From Kofleriaceae bacterium (GTDB lineage Bacteria; Myxococcota_A; Polyangia; Haliangiales; Haliangiaceae): a DNA stretch of 64,000 bases. Below, one piece after another: positions 27,645 to 37,176 of the stretch. Both the position numbers and the translations under genes were made by a program. The notes beneath the pieces were generated by a model, which made no database searches, had not been told where the DNA came from, and saw only the letters and a list, made by a program, of their open reading frames with translations. Positions within the stretch are counted from its first letter, which is position 1; each line of letters starts with the position of its first letter. Where the stretch lies: assembly GCA_018058095.1 (NCBI GenBank), contig JAGPCO010000004.1, forward strand, positions 62,001 to 126,000, written 5' to 3'.

Positions 27645-29372
27645 TCAGTTGTCGCTGGGCGGGCCGCGCCGGGCCAGCAGGGCGCGGAACTCGTGCGGGA
27701 CCAGGCCCATGAGGCGGTCCTCGATGCGGTCGAAGCGGAGGTCGCCGAGGTCGGCGCGGTCGACCTTGCCGGCCAGGGCGGCGTCGAGCAGGTCGGGCGT
27801 GTAGCCGACCTTCTGCACCACCACGCCGGCGTCGGCCAGCAGCGCGGTCAGGGCCCGCCAGTGGCTGCGCGTGGTCGCCAGGCCACGCTGGTCGCGGTCG
27901 AGGTCGATCAGGTCGATCACGAAGTCGACGGTCGCCGTCAGGCCGTGGGCGCGGGCGGCGTGCTGCAGCAGCCCGAAGTGGGTCGACAGCTCGGGGTGGT
28001 CGAGGTGGGTCGACAGGCGCGGCCACTGCGTGGTGTGCCCGAACTCGGTCACCACCGCCGTGCCGCCCGGGGCCAGCCAGCCGGCGAGCTTGCCGACCAG
28101 CGTGAGCGCCCCGGTCTGCAGGTAGCCCTCGGCTGGCATGTCGCCGACCGGCAGCGCCAGCTCGCCGATCAGCGCGCCGGTCGGGCCGAGCGCGGTCAGC
28201 GCCGCCGGATCGACCTCGCCGATCCCGTCGGCCGGCAGGCCCAGCTCGGCCCGGGTCACGAGGCGCGCCGGCAGGTCGCCGACCATCTCGTTACACACGA
28301 CCAGGTCGAAGCCGGCCACCGGCAGGTCCAGCGCCAGCACGTCGCCTGCGACCCAGCGCACCGCCGCGCCGGCCAGCCGCTCCTCCTGCGCCCGCCGCAG
28401 CGCCGGCGCCAGCTCGACGATGGTGTACTCGACCTCGCGCCCGCGCTGCTGCAGCGCGCCGAGGACGTCACGCGCGACGTAGCCGAGGCCAGCGCCGATC
28501 TCCAGCACCCGCAGCGTGGCCCCGGACGGCAGCGCGCCGCGCTGGTCGAGGCCGTCGACCAGCGCCTGGCCGTAGGTCCGCCCGGCCAGCGCCGGGTGGG
28601 CGATCCGGAACAGGTGGGACAGGGTCGTCTCCTGGTGCTCGAACTGGGCGTCGGCGTCGGCCACCTCACCCTGGTAGTAGCCGGTCGGAGACGGCGTCGC
28701 CGGCCCGCCAGCCACCGCCGGCACCGGCTGCCCCGGCACCCAGCTCGGGTACGGCATGGTGCTGGTCAGGTAGCTCGGCGCCAGCTGCGGCCGCTTGGCG
28801 TAGGCCGACCACGGCATGGCCGACAGCCGCAGCGCCTGCACGTCGCTGTGGACCAGGCGGCGGACCAGCCCGAGCACCCGCTCGGCCGGGAACCGCGCGC
28901 GCAGGTCGCTCAGCCGGGTGTCGCCGTCGAAGGCGTCCCACAGGGCGGTGTCGACCTCGTCGAGCTCGACCCGCCGCACCGGGCGCTCGCCCCACGCCGT
29001 CCACAGCGTGAGCCGGTCGCCGGCCGGGCCGTGGTGGCGCCGCCATGCGTTCCAGCGCGCCTTGATGGCCACCAGCGGCCACAGCCCGGCCAGCTCGTCG
29101 TCGTCATCGGGCTCGACCAGCACGTAGTGGGCGACCAGCACGTCGACGAACTCGGCCGGGTCGGCGTCGCCGAAGCGTCCGGCGAACCGGACGATGACCG
29201 CGTCGGCGTCGGCGCCGTCGGTGAAGGCCTCGACCAGGTCGACGATGTCGGGGCTCATCTCGAGCAGGAAGCCGACCAGGTCGTGGTAGAGGAACACCGC
29301 GCCCATGTGCGCGAAGTACGACAGGTGACGCGAGCGCCGCAGGCGCCCACGAGATCGGGCCGGGGGATTCAC
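27645..29372 (-). CDS. SAM-dependent methyltransferase, MidA/NDUFAF7-like, with N-terminal extension
   Basis: A 575-residue protein from GTG 29372. Residues 1-200 hold a helical domain with two winged-helix-like stretches (DLVGFLLEMSPDIVDLVEAF; ALWDAFDGDTRLSDLRARFP), of the kind seen before radical-SAM or methyltransferase modules. The methyltransferase begins at about 290: VLEIGAGLGYVARDVL (motif I), YTIVELAPALRRAQ, VAGDVLALDLP, DLVVCNEMVGDLPAR, which fits the MidA (protein arginine methyltransferase-like) family. The target is unknown. It starts 65 bases after the protease gene on the same strand. Confidence 0.7.
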   Translation of the reverse strand: MNPPARSRGRLRRSRHLSYFAHMGAVFLYHDLVGFLLEMSPDIVDLVEAFTDGADADAVIVRFAGRFGDADPAEFVDVLVAHYVLVEPDDDDELAGLWPLVAIKARWNAWRRHHGPAGDRLTLWTAWGERPVRRVELDEVDTALWDAFDGDTRLSDLRARFPAERVLGLVRRLVHSDVQALRLSAMPWSAYAKRPQLAPSYLTSTMPYPSWVPGQPVPAVAGGPATPSPTGYYQGEVADADAQFEHQETTLSHLFRIAHPALAGRTYGQALVDGLDQRGALPSGATLRVLEIGAGLGYVARDVLGALQQRGREVEYTIVELAPALRRAQEERLAGAAVRWVAGDVLALDLPVAGFDLVVCNEMVGDLPARLVTRAELGLPADGIGEVDPAALTALGPTGALIGELALPVGDMPAEGYLQTGALTLVGKLAGWLAPGGTAVVTEFGHTTQWPRLSTHLDHPELSTHFGLLQHAARAHGLTATVDFVIDLIDLDRDQRGLATTRSHWRALTALLADAGVVVQKVGYTPDLLDAALAGKVDRADLGDLRFDRIEDRLMGLVPHEFRALLARRGPPSDN

Positions 29373-29437
29373 CGGGGCAGCCTACCCCGGCCGGCGCCGC
29401 GCGGGCCCGGGCCGGCCGGCGCCTTCCGCCCGACCGC

Positions 29438-32428
29438 TCAGCGCCGGCGCCGGCGCGCCCGGCCCAGGCCGATCAACCCGACCAGCCCGGTCAGCGCCAG
29501 CGCGCCACCCGCGCCGCCGCCGCCGCTCTGGCAGCAGCCGGTGCCCGGCTCGTCGTCGACGTCGATCGCGGCCACGCAGGCCGGCAGGCAGGTCGGATCG
29601 CCGCTCGGCCCGCCGTCGCACTCCTCGCCGCCGTCGACCACGCCGTCGCCGCAGCGGGCGAACTTGCAGTTGAGCCGGCAGGCGTCGGCGGCGTTGGCGT
29701 TGTCGGGCCCGGCGTCGCACTCCTCGCCGCCGGTGCGGGCGCCGTCGCCGCAGATCGAGGTCGGGTCGGCCACCACGCACACGTCGTCGAGGTTCCAGCC
29801 GCCGAAGTGCAGGCCCTGGTCGGAGCTCAGCTCGAACGAGAGGTCGAGCGTCGGCCCGGCGAACCGGCTCGACAGCGCCACGCTGTCGAACCGCCACTCC
29901 TTGTCGATGTGGTGGGTCGAGCTGTCGTCGCCCATCATGCTGTCGAGGTTGGTCCAGACCGGCTCGCCGTTGGCGCGGATGATGGCCTGGTCGTAGTAGG
30001 CATCCTCGACCGCCAGCCAGCGCCGGTACTGCAGCAGCACGTACGAGTACTGGCCGACGTCGATCGGCGGCAGGTGGACCTCGGCGCTGGCGTCGTCCCA
30101 GTAGTCGGTGCCGAGGCCGAGGCCTAGCAGGTTCTGGCCGGAGTACGCGCTGGCCGGGTCGGTCGCGCTGCGCTCGTCGCTGGCCGCGCCCCACTCGAAC
30201 TGGGCGTCGCCGCCGCCGTGGCTGCGGGTCCAGCCGGTCGCGAACGGGTCGTCGCCCTCGAAGTCGGTGCAGTACAGGGCGACGGTCGGGCCGTTGTAGA
30301 TCTGGTAGCGCGAGTCGGCCAGGTTGTCGGGCAAGGAGCTCTTGCTGCCGTCGGCGAACTCGATCGTGACCGTGAAGTCGACCCGGCCGCCCGGGTTGGG
30401 CAGCGGCACCTCGGCGTGGTAGCCGCCGGCGCTCGGGCTGGCGTCGAGCTGGCCCGACGACGGGCTGCCGCCGACCCCGGGCTGCCACTTGACCACGACC
30501 CGGGAGATGGCGTCGGTCGGGCACACCGACGACACCCCGCGGATGGCGATGTCGACCGGCGCGGTGGTCTGCCCGGCCGGCGCGTCGAGCGCACCCGGCG
30601 CCACCACGTCGCCGGTGGTGGTGCGCATGCCGTGGGCCGAGAACACCGAGCGGATGGCGCACTCGTTGGGCGTGCCGTTGCTGAGGTCGCCGTCGTCGTC
30701 GTCGGCCGCCAGCACCTCGACCAGGCTCGACGGGATGTCGGTCGCGCGCTGGATGGAGGCGAAGTAGAGCTTCAGGGTGTGCTGCCGGCCCTGCTCGGGG
30801 CCGAGCTCGGCGATGAGGCGCTCGCGCAGGTCCCAGAAGGTGCCGGCGTAGATGATCCCGGTGTAGTGGATCTCGCCGACGTCGCGCGGCCAGCTGTTCT
30901 CGAAGTCGGGCGGATCGATCTCGCGCAGCGGCTCGTCGGTCTTGAAGAAGCCGCGGCCCATGCCCGAGTCCTCGGTGATCGCCGCCGCCAGGAAGTCGGA
31001 CAGGCCCTCGCTCATGGCGCCGTCGAAGGCGCCGACGCCCTCGATGATGGCGTGGCGGTGAATCGAGTGCCCGTACTCGTGGTAGATGACGTCGGCCAGG
31101 AGCGCGGTGTTGGCGCAGCGGTCGCTCGACTTGAAGAAGTGGATGCGGGTGCCGTTGGAGTAGGCGTTGCACTCGTCGTTGATGTTGGCGTGGGCCAGCA
31201 CCGGGGCGTCGAGGAAGGGCAGGCCGCCGGCGAAGGTGCGGGCGAACTCGCGCACCCGCTCGCCGTGCACCAGCAGCTGGAGCTGGGCGTCGATCAGCTC
31301 GTCGGCACCGGCCGACCACACCACCTGGCTGCTCGGGGTGAAGGTCAGCGGCGCGACCGCCAGCGGCCCGGCCAGGTTCTCGATGATGACCCGGCGCCCG
31401 GTCGCCATCGCCGTCGCCGTCAGCGGCGTCGCCGTGGCCCAGTTGACCTGGCCCTGCGAGGTGGTGCGAAACGGCTGGCCGGCGACCAGGTCGACCTCGA
31501 CCGCCGGCACGGCCTGACGCGGCCGCGCCGGGTAGCGATCGACCGTGTCGATGAGCAGGGTGGCGCTGGTGAAGTGCAGCTCGCTGCGGCGGGCCAGCGG
31601 TCGGGCGGTGGCCGGGTCGACGTACACCGTCCACCGGCCGTCAGCGCCGGCGTCGACGGTGACCGGCTGCACCACCCGGTAGCCGAGCACGCCGCGCTCG
31701 CCGACCAGCGGCAGGATGACCAGGTCGGCGCCGGCGTCGTGCGGCGAGCCGGCGCTGGCGGTGATGGCGGCGCTGTCGGCCAGGCCGAGCTCGGCCACCA
31801 TCGCCGCCCGCGCCGCCGCGACCAGCCCGGCGCCGGCCCAGCCGGTGCGCGCGGTCGGCGCGCCGGCGATGGCCACGTGTGGTAGCGCCTGCGAGCTGAG
31901 CACGAAGATGCGGTCGTTCTTGATGCGGACGCTGAGCTGGCCGCCGACGACCCGCAGGCCCTGGTGGCGCTGCACGAAGCCGACCGTGCGCATCGCGCCG
32001 TCCCAGTGGTTGCTGACCAGCTCGAGGTCGGCCGGCGACGCGCCGGGCGCGAGCAGGTCGAGGTGGGCGCCCAGCACCGCGCGGGCGGCCTGCTCGGCCA
32101 GGGCCGGCGAGGCCGACGCCCCGGGCGCGGCGATCCCGGCGCCCCACACCCGCGTCGGCACGCTGGTCGCGCTGTCCCAGCTGGCCTGCCAGGCCCCGGG
32201 CCGGGCCGCGGTGAACGCGCGCCAGGCCGCCGGGCGCAGGGCGCGGTTCCACGTCACGTCCACCCGCGCCCGCACGGGTCCGGCCAGCTGCGCCGCCGGC
32301 AGCGCCACCAGGTCCTGCTGGTCGATCGGGGCCCGCCCGGCGCCGAGGCTACGCGGCACCACCGCGTGGGCGGTCGAGGTGGCCAGGCACGTGACGGCGA
32401 GGGCGAGCCCGAGGCGGCGGCGGCGCAT
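29438..32428 (-). CDS. secreted zinc metalloprotease (fungalysin/M36-like) with MYXO-CTERM anchor
   Basis: A 996-residue protein. Signal peptide (..ATSTAHA), then an FTP-type propeptide (GLRVVGGQLSVRIKNDRIFVLSS, about 165-190). The zinc site is HEYGH at 450-454 with the third ligand E474 in GAMSEGLSD. Beta-rich domains follow (about 640-890). Two repeats CGDG..TGGEECDAG and CGDGVVDGGEECDGG precede the tail GTGCCQSGGGG, a hydrophobic helix and RARRRRR: this is the MYXO-CTERM sorting signal, processed by myxosortase and linked to type II secretion. It is a surface or secreted protease, typical of predatory Myxococcota. Confidence 0.88.
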   Translation of the reverse strand: MRRRRLGLALAVTCLATSTAHAVVPRSLGAGRAPIDQQDLVALPAAQLAGPVRARVDVTWNRALRPAAWRAFTAARPGAWQASWDSATSVPTRVWGAGIAAPGASASPALAEQAARAVLGAHLDLLAPGASPADLELVSNHWDGAMRTVGFVQRHQGLRVVGGQLSVRIKNDRIFVLSSQALPHVAIAGAPTARTGWAGAGLVAAARAAMVAELGLADSAAITASAGSPHDAGADLVILPLVGERGVLGYRVVQPVTVDAGADGRWTVYVDPATARPLARRSELHFTSATLLIDTVDRYPARPRQAVPAVEVDLVAGQPFRTTSQGQVNWATATPLTATAMATGRRVIIENLAGPLAVAPLTFTPSSQVVWSAGADELIDAQLQLLVHGERVREFARTFAGGLPFLDAPVLAHANINDECNAYSNGTRIHFFKSSDRCANTALLADVIYHEYGHSIHRHAIIEGVGAFDGAMSEGLSDFLAAAITEDSGMGRGFFKTDEPLREIDPPDFENSWPRDVGEIHYTGIIYAGTFWDLRERLIAELGPEQGRQHTLKLYFASIQRATDIPSSLVEVLAADDDDGDLSNGTPNECAIRSVFSAHGMRTTTGDVVAPGALDAPAGQTTAPVDIAIRGVSSVCPTDAISRVVVKWQPGVGGSPSSGQLDASPSAGGYHAEVPLPNPGGRVDFTVTIEFADGSKSSLPDNLADSRYQIYNGPTVALYCTDFEGDDPFATGWTRSHGGGDAQFEWGAASDERSATDPASAYSGQNLLGLGLGTDYWDDASAEVHLPPIDVGQYSYVLLQYRRWLAVEDAYYDQAIIRANGEPVWTNLDSMMGDDSSTHHIDKEWRFDSVALSSRFAGPTLDLSFELSSDQGLHFGGWNLDDVCVVADPTSICGDGARTGGEECDAGPDNANAADACRLNCKFARCGDGVVDGGEECDGGPSGDPTCLPACVAAIDVDDEPGTGCCQSGGGGAGGALALTGLVGLIGLGRARRRRR

Positions 32429-32556
32429 CCGGCGATTAGAGCGCGGACCCTGGCTCCTGAACAGGCCGATCCGCCCTCACAGCCGCTGACCGCCGGGGCG
32501 CAGGTCGCGCCTCGGGCCACGCGGCAGGTGCGCCCCGCCACGCGGCGGATGCGCCG

Positions 32557-33636
32557 TCAGGTCAGCGCCAGCGCGTCGTCCCAGGCCGCCGCCACCGCCG
32601 CGGCCAGGGCCAGCTGGCCGCGTGCGCGCACCAGGTTGTGGGCGCGCCGGGTCGGGAAGCGGGCCGGGTCCCAGCCGAAGTAGCGGTCCTCGAACACGTC
32701 GGCGGCGAACCGCGCGGCCAGCTCGATACACACGGTGTGCAGGCCGGCCACGACGGCCAGGCGGTGGGCGTCGTCGAGGCGGCCGGCCACGTCGCGGTAG
32801 CCGCGCATCGCCGCCGCGAACAGCGGCAGCTCGAACCCGACCGCGCCGGCGTCCTCACCGTGCGGGTTACACCACGAGCGCATGGCGTCGCCGAGCTCGA
32901 ACGTGAGCGGGGCCCAGCCGACGGTGTCGAGGTCGACCAGGCAATGCCCGGCCGGCGCGGTGCCAGCGCCTCCGCCGGTGAACAGCAGGTTGCTGATCTT
33001 GAGATCGCCGTGGCAGTGCCGGGGCGGCACCGGCGGCAGCGGCGGCAGCGACGCCGCGGCCGCGGCGATGGCGGCGGCCAGCGTGCCGGCCTCGGCCAGC
33101 ACCGCGGCGTCGCCGTCGGCGACCGGGCCGATCGCGCCGGCCCGCCAGCGCGCGTACCCGTCGGCCAGGCGGTGCAGGTGCGCGGCGGTGTCGTGCACGC
33201 CGGCCCGCGCGAAGTGATAGTCGTGGTGGAGGCCGTCGACCGCGCGGTGCCATCGGGCGATGAGCGCGGCGCCGGCCTCGGCCCAGGCCGGTCCGGGCAC
33301 CCGCGCCACCGCCACCCCGGGCTCGAAGGTGAGCGCGCGCCAGCTGCGGGCGCCGTCGCCGAGCCAGGCCTCCCCGGAGCGGGTCCGGATCAGGCGCGGG
33401 GTCGGCACGCCGGCGGCGGCGACCGCGCGGGTGATGGCGTCGATGTCGAGGTTGACCTCGGGCGCGAACACCGGGTGCAGGCGCTGCAGCACGGCGATGG
33501 GCTCGGCGCCGCGCACCACCACGAACGTGGCGTTGATGAGCCCGCCGGCCAGCGGCCGCAGCGTGGCGTCGGTCCAGCCCCAGGCAGCGGCGGCGGCGTG
33601 CGCGCGCGCCGCCACGTCGTCGTCGGCGCCGGTCAC
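32557..33636 (-). CDS. aminoglycoside phosphotransferase-family kinase
   Basis: A 359-residue protein from GTG 33636. The kinase-like fold shows LAGGLINATFVV (nucleotide loop), HCHGDLKISNLLF (catalytic loop with Asp) and CLVDLDTVGWAP (metal-binding Asp). The overall form is close to the NahK/homoserine kinase-like branch of the APH family. The substrate is probably a small metabolite such as a sugar or amino acid; drug resistance is not implied. It overlaps the FKBP gene by 4 bases (GTGA) and is the last gene of a pepQ-FKBP-kinase operon. Confidence 0.8.
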   Translation of the reverse strand: MTGADDDVAARAHAAAAAWGWTDATLRPLAGGLINATFVVVRGAEPIAVLQRLHPVFAPEVNLDIDAITRAVAAAGVPTPRLIRTRSGEAWLGDGARSWRALTFEPGVAVARVPGPAWAEAGAALIARWHRAVDGLHHDYHFARAGVHDTAAHLHRLADGYARWRAGAIGPVADGDAAVLAEAGTLAAAIAAAAASLPPLPPVPPRHCHGDLKISNLLFTGGGAGTAPAGHCLVDLDTVGWAPLTFELGDAMRSWCNPHGEDAGAVGFELPLFAAAMRGYRDVAGRLDDAHRLAVVAGLHTVCIELAARFAADVFEDRYFGWDPARFPTRRAHNLVRARGQLALAAAVAAAWDDALALT

Positions 33637-35051
33637 GGTCGGCCGCTCCCCGGGCCGGGGCCGGCCGGCGGCGCCGGCTCGATCGCCAGCAGCTCGCACT
33701 CGAACACCACCGGACCCTGCGGCCGGCTGGGCAGGCCGGGGTAGGCCAGCGCGGCCGGGATCCACGCCCGCACCTCGTCGCCGACGACCATCTGCTGCAG
33801 CACGTCGGCCCAGCCGCGGGCGACGCCCTTGACCTGGAACTCGGCCGGCTCGCCGCGGCTGCGCGTGGTGTCGAACAGCTCGCCGTCGGGCGTCCAGGCC
33901 GAGAAGTGCACCCGCACCACGTCGTCGGGGCCGGGCCGGATCGCGCCGGTGCCAGCGCGCAGCACGCGGAAGGCGGCGCCGAGCGGGCTGCGCCGCGCCC
34001 CGGCCGGTGCGGCGGCGACGTCACTCGGCGCAGCCGGCGGCGGCTGGCCCGGGGTCAGCTCGATCAGCTCGAGGTCGACCACCAGCGGCGCTGGCCGCGA
34101 GCGCCACGCTGGTGGCGCCGCCGCGCCCGGTAGCCAGGCCCGCACTCGCTGACCGACCACCATCGTCGTCAGCACCCCGGCCAGGGCGTCGGGCCAGCGC
34201 CGCACCTCCCCGCGCTCGGCCGCGCCGCCCAGCTCGCTCGACTCGACGATGCGCCCGTCCTGATCCCACGCCGTGTGCCGCACGACGACGCGGTCGAACC
34301 GGCGCGGTCGGGCCGCGCCCGTGCCCGCCTTGAGCGTGCGGACCCGGACCCCCGCGCGGTCGGCCCGGGTCCCCGCCGGGGGGCGCGCCAGGTCGGGCGG
34401 CGTGACCGGCCCCGGGCGCCGGCTCACCAGCTGCATCCGGTACAGGAGTTGATCGCGCGGCACCGCGGCCGGCGTGTCGGCGGTGAAGCCGATCACCGCC
34501 GGCATCCAGAACACCGCCTCCTCGCCGACGCGGAGCAGCAGCGCCGCCTCGCGGAAGCCGTCGGGCACGGTCGGCAGCCGCAGCGGCACCGGCTGGCCAC
34601 GCACGCGCGAGTCGTTGATGGTCTCGCCGCTCGGGCGCCAGGCGGTGAGGTGGACCAGCACGGTGTCGTTCTGCCCGGGCTGCGACGCGCCGTCGATCGA
34701 CGTCAGCTTCTTGTAGACCAGCCCCGACGCGGTGCGCACCGCGTCGGCCGGCGGCGTCACCGGATCGTACGGCGGCGGCACCTGCGGCACCCGCGCCTCG
34801 TCGCGTCGCGTCGGCGCTGGCGCCGCGTCGCCGTCGGCCGCGAAGCCCGAGCTCTTGCCGGGTCCGGACGGCACGGCCGCGCCGCTGCCCGGGCCCGCGC
34901 CCGCACCGCCGTCGGGACGGCCCGCCTGGCACGCCGCCGTCGGCGCCAGCGCCGCCGACATCAGCGCCGCCATGACCAGCACCGAAGCCCGCACCGGCGC
35001 GCCCCGGCCCGCGGCGAGGCGAGCCCGCGCCCGCGCCGGGCTCGTGTTCAT
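33633..35051 (-). CDS. lipoprotein with three FKBP-type peptidyl-prolyl isomerase domains
   Basis: A 472-residue lipoprotein: signal to ..ALAPTAAC, then a Gly/Ala/Pro linker, then three consecutive FKBP-like units beginning near SGLVYKKLT (about 110), AGVRVRTLKAGTG (about 235) and AAFRVLRAGTG (about 363). Each has the V.VH.(T/S)AW..(D/S)G core, and the last is most complete (DTTRSRGEPAEFQVKGVARGWADVLQQM). Bacterial FKBPs usually carry one domain, so three in tandem is unusual; the first two have lost some of the active-site aromatic residues and may act as chaperone or binding modules. It overlaps pepQ by 4 bases. Confidence 0.85.
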   Translation of the reverse strand: MNTSPARARARLAAGRGAPVRASVLVMAALMSAALAPTAACQAGRPDGGAGAGPGSGAAVPSGPGKSSGFAADGDAAPAPTRRDEARVPQVPPPYDPVTPPADAVRTASGLVYKKLTSIDGASQPGQNDTVLVHLTAWRPSGETINDSRVRGQPVPLRLPTVPDGFREAALLLRVGEEAVFWMPAVIGFTADTPAAVPRDQLLYRMQLVSRRPGPVTPPDLARPPAGTRADRAGVRVRTLKAGTGAARPRRFDRVVVRHTAWDQDGRIVESSELGGAAERGEVRRWPDALAGVLTTMVVGQRVRAWLPGAAAPPAWRSRPAPLVVDLELIELTPGQPPPAAPSDVAAAPAGARRSPLGAAFRVLRAGTGAIRPGPDDVVRVHFSAWTPDGELFDTTRSRGEPAEFQVKGVARGWADVLQQMVVGDEVRAWIPAALAYPGLPSRPQGPVVFECELLAIEPAPPAGPGPGSGRP

Positions 35052-36346
35052 GCCAAGGCCTGCCGGGTCAGGTTGACCACGCCGCGTGCGGTCACCGCCA
35101 GGTTGTCCTCGATGCGGATGCCGCCGAACGGGGCCAGCGTGGCCAGCGCGTCCCAGTCGAGCAGCCCGCGCCGGTCGTCGGCGCGTAGCGGTGCCAGCAG
35201 CTGGTCGATCACGTACAGGCCGGGCTCGATGGTGAAGACCTGGCCGACCTCGACCCGGCTGGTGTTGCGCAGGTACTGGTTGTCGGGCCGTGGCGCGCGC
35301 AGCTTCATGCCGACGTCGTGGGTGACGATGCCGAGCGAGTGGCCCAGGCCGTGCGGGAACAGGGCGCGGGTCACGCCGCGCGCCACCAGCGTGGCCGGAT
35401 CGCCCTTGCCCAGGCCGAGCTCGACCAGCGCCACGCCGAGCAGCTCGTGGCTGTAGTCGTGCAGCGCCTCGTACTCCATGCCGACCTCGATGCGCGCGCA
35501 CACCTGGCGCTGCAGCACGTCGAGCCGCTGGATGCAGTCGGCGAAGCGGCGGGCGGCGGCGCCGGCGCCGCGGGCGTAGGTGCGGGTGATGTCGCAGCCG
35601 TAGCCGAGGTGGCGGGCGCCGGCGTCGACCAGCAGCGAGGTGTCGGGCCGCCCGCTTGCGCGCCGCTGGTACGACACCCAGTGCAGGATGGCCGCGTGCT
35701 CACCGACGGCGACGATGCCCTTGTACGGCGCCTGGGCGTCGTCCTGGTCGGTCGCCGTCAGGTAGGCCAGGTGCAGCTGCAGCTCGGACGGATCACCGGC
35801 CGCGAACAGCTCGGCCACCTTGCGATGGCCACGCGCCGCCACCTCGGTGGCCTGGGCCAGGCAGTACAGCTCGTAGTCGCTCTTGCGGGTCCGGATCTGA
35901 TCGAGCGCGGCGATCAGCGCCGCCGGGTTGAGCGTGCCGGCGGCCGCGCACTGGTCGTCGCGGCAGATCACCGCGACCCGGCCCGGCAGCGCCAGCTCGC
36001 CGGCCACGGCCGCCGCCGGTACGGTCACCGCGTCGACCTCGGCCAGGAAGTGGTCGCTGTCGGGCGGCGTCGGCGCCTCCCAGTAGTCCTCGGCCAGGGT
36101 CCGGATCAGGCGCGGCCGCGCGCCCGGGCGGATGACGAGGTAGGCGTCGGGCTCGGGCAGCGGCACCCAGTGCAGGAAGGCCGGGGTGGGCGACAGCGGC
36201 CACGACTGGTCGTCGAACCGGTTCTTGCTGCTGGCGCTGCCGCTGGCCAGGATCAGGGCGTCGAAGCCCGCGCTGGCCAGGGCCTGCTCGGTCGCCGCCT
36301 GCAGGGCGTGGACGTGGTGGTGATACAGAGAGTCGAGCGCCGACAT
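35048..36346 (-). CDS. pepQ: Xaa-Pro dipeptidase PepQ-like (M24)
   Basis: A 432-residue M24B peptidase of PepQ length. Metal ligands are visible: LLVDAGARHLGYGCDITRT (two Asp), FPHGLGHSLGIVTHDVG (His and catalytic His), FTIEPGLY (Glu) and GIRIEDNLAVT (Glu). It cleaves dipeptides with C-terminal proline. The association with prolyl isomerase domains in the next gene, coupled by ATGA, points to a shared role in handling proline-containing peptides. No signal peptide, so it acts in the cytoplasm. Confidence 0.88.
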   Translation of the reverse strand: MSALDSLYHHHVHALQAATEQALASAGFDALILASGSASSKNRFDDQSWPLSPTPAFLHWVPLPEPDAYLVIRPGARPRLIRTLAEDYWEAPTPPDSDHFLAEVDAVTVPAAAVAGELALPGRVAVICRDDQCAAAGTLNPAALIAALDQIRTRKSDYELYCLAQATEVAARGHRKVAELFAAGDPSELQLHLAYLTATDQDDAQAPYKGIVAVGEHAAILHWVSYQRRASGRPDTSLLVDAGARHLGYGCDITRTYARGAGAAARRFADCIQRLDVLQRQVCARIEVGMEYEALHDYSHELLGVALVELGLGKGDPATLVARGVTRALFPHGLGHSLGIVTHDVGMKLRAPRPDNQYLRNTSRVEVGQVFTIEPGLYVIDQLLAPLRADDRRGLLDWDALATLAPFGGIRIEDNLAVTARGVVNLTRQALA

Positions 36347-36373
36347 GGGCGCAGGCTACCAGCCCGGGCGCGG

Positions 36374-37057
36374 TCAGTCCTCCGCGAACAGGTACTTGCC
36401 GAGCAGGCCAGCCGCCGCGGCGCCGGCGATCGGTGCCAGCCAGAACAACCAGGCCTGCTCGAGCCACACGCCGCCGGCGAACAGGGCCTGGCTGGTCGAG
36501 CGGGCCGGGTTGACCGAGGTGTTGGTGAGGGGGATGGTGACCAGGTGGATGAGGGTCAGGGTCAGGCCGATGGCCAGCGGCGCGAAGCCGGTCGGGGCCC
36601 GGGTGCTGGTCACGCCGAGGATGACCAGCACGAACACGAAGGTGGTGACCACCTCGGCCACCAGCGCGCCACCCAGCCCGACCCCGTTGTGCATGCCCTC
36701 GGCGCCCCAGCCGTTGGCCGCGAACTGGCCGAGTGACGGCGCGCCGGCGTCCTTGAGCAGGAACGCCAGGGCCCCGGCCGCGGCGACCGCGCCGATCAGC
36801 TGGGCGCCGATGTACGGTCCGGCCTCGCGCGCCGGGTGGCGGCCGGCCGCGACCAGGCCGAGCGTCACCGCCGGGTTGAAGTGGCCGCCCGACACGTGGC
36901 CGACGGCGTAGGCCATGGCCACCACGGTCAGGCCGAACGCCAGCGCCACCCCGGTCAGGCCCATCGCCTCGTGGCTGCCGCCGAACACCGCGGCGCCGCA
37001 GCCGCCGAACACCAGCACGAACGTCCCCAGCACCTCGGCCAGCAGCTTCTTGGTCAT
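36374..37057 (-). CDS. aqpZ: aquaporin Z
   Basis: A 227-residue MIP-family channel with six membrane spans. Both half-helix motifs are intact: GGHFNPAVT (about 61-69) and SVNPARS (about 178-184). The selectivity region has AFGLTVVAMAYAVGHVSG, typical of water-selective AqpZ. Length equals that of E. coli AqpZ. The start ATG 37057 follows a weak ribosome site. It is 27 bases from the pepQ start, on the same strand, but with its own function. Confidence 0.9.
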   Translation of the reverse strand: MTKKLLAEVLGTFVLVFGGCGAAVFGGSHEAMGLTGVALAFGLTVVAMAYAVGHVSGGHFNPAVTLGLVAAGRHPAREAGPYIGAQLIGAVAAAGALAFLLKDAGAPSLGQFAANGWGAEGMHNGVGLGGALVAEVVTTFVFVLVILGVTSTRAPTGFAPLAIGLTLTLIHLVTIPLTNTSVNPARSTSQALFAGGVWLEQAWLFWLAPIAGAAAAGLLGKYLFAED

Positions 37058-37176
37058 GGCGGGACGGTAGGGCGCGCGGGCGGCGCGGCCGCGGCGCGGT
37101 GGGGTAGCCCACGGGGCGCGGTGGAGTAGCGGGTGCCGGTGCCGGTGCCCTGCTCGTTGGGATATGGTCGTCGGCG

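Noticed and set aside
32557-33636. Phosphotransferase as an antibiotic resistance gene
   Set aside because: The APH fold is broad; operon context with pepQ and no resistance-specific motif favour a metabolic kinase.
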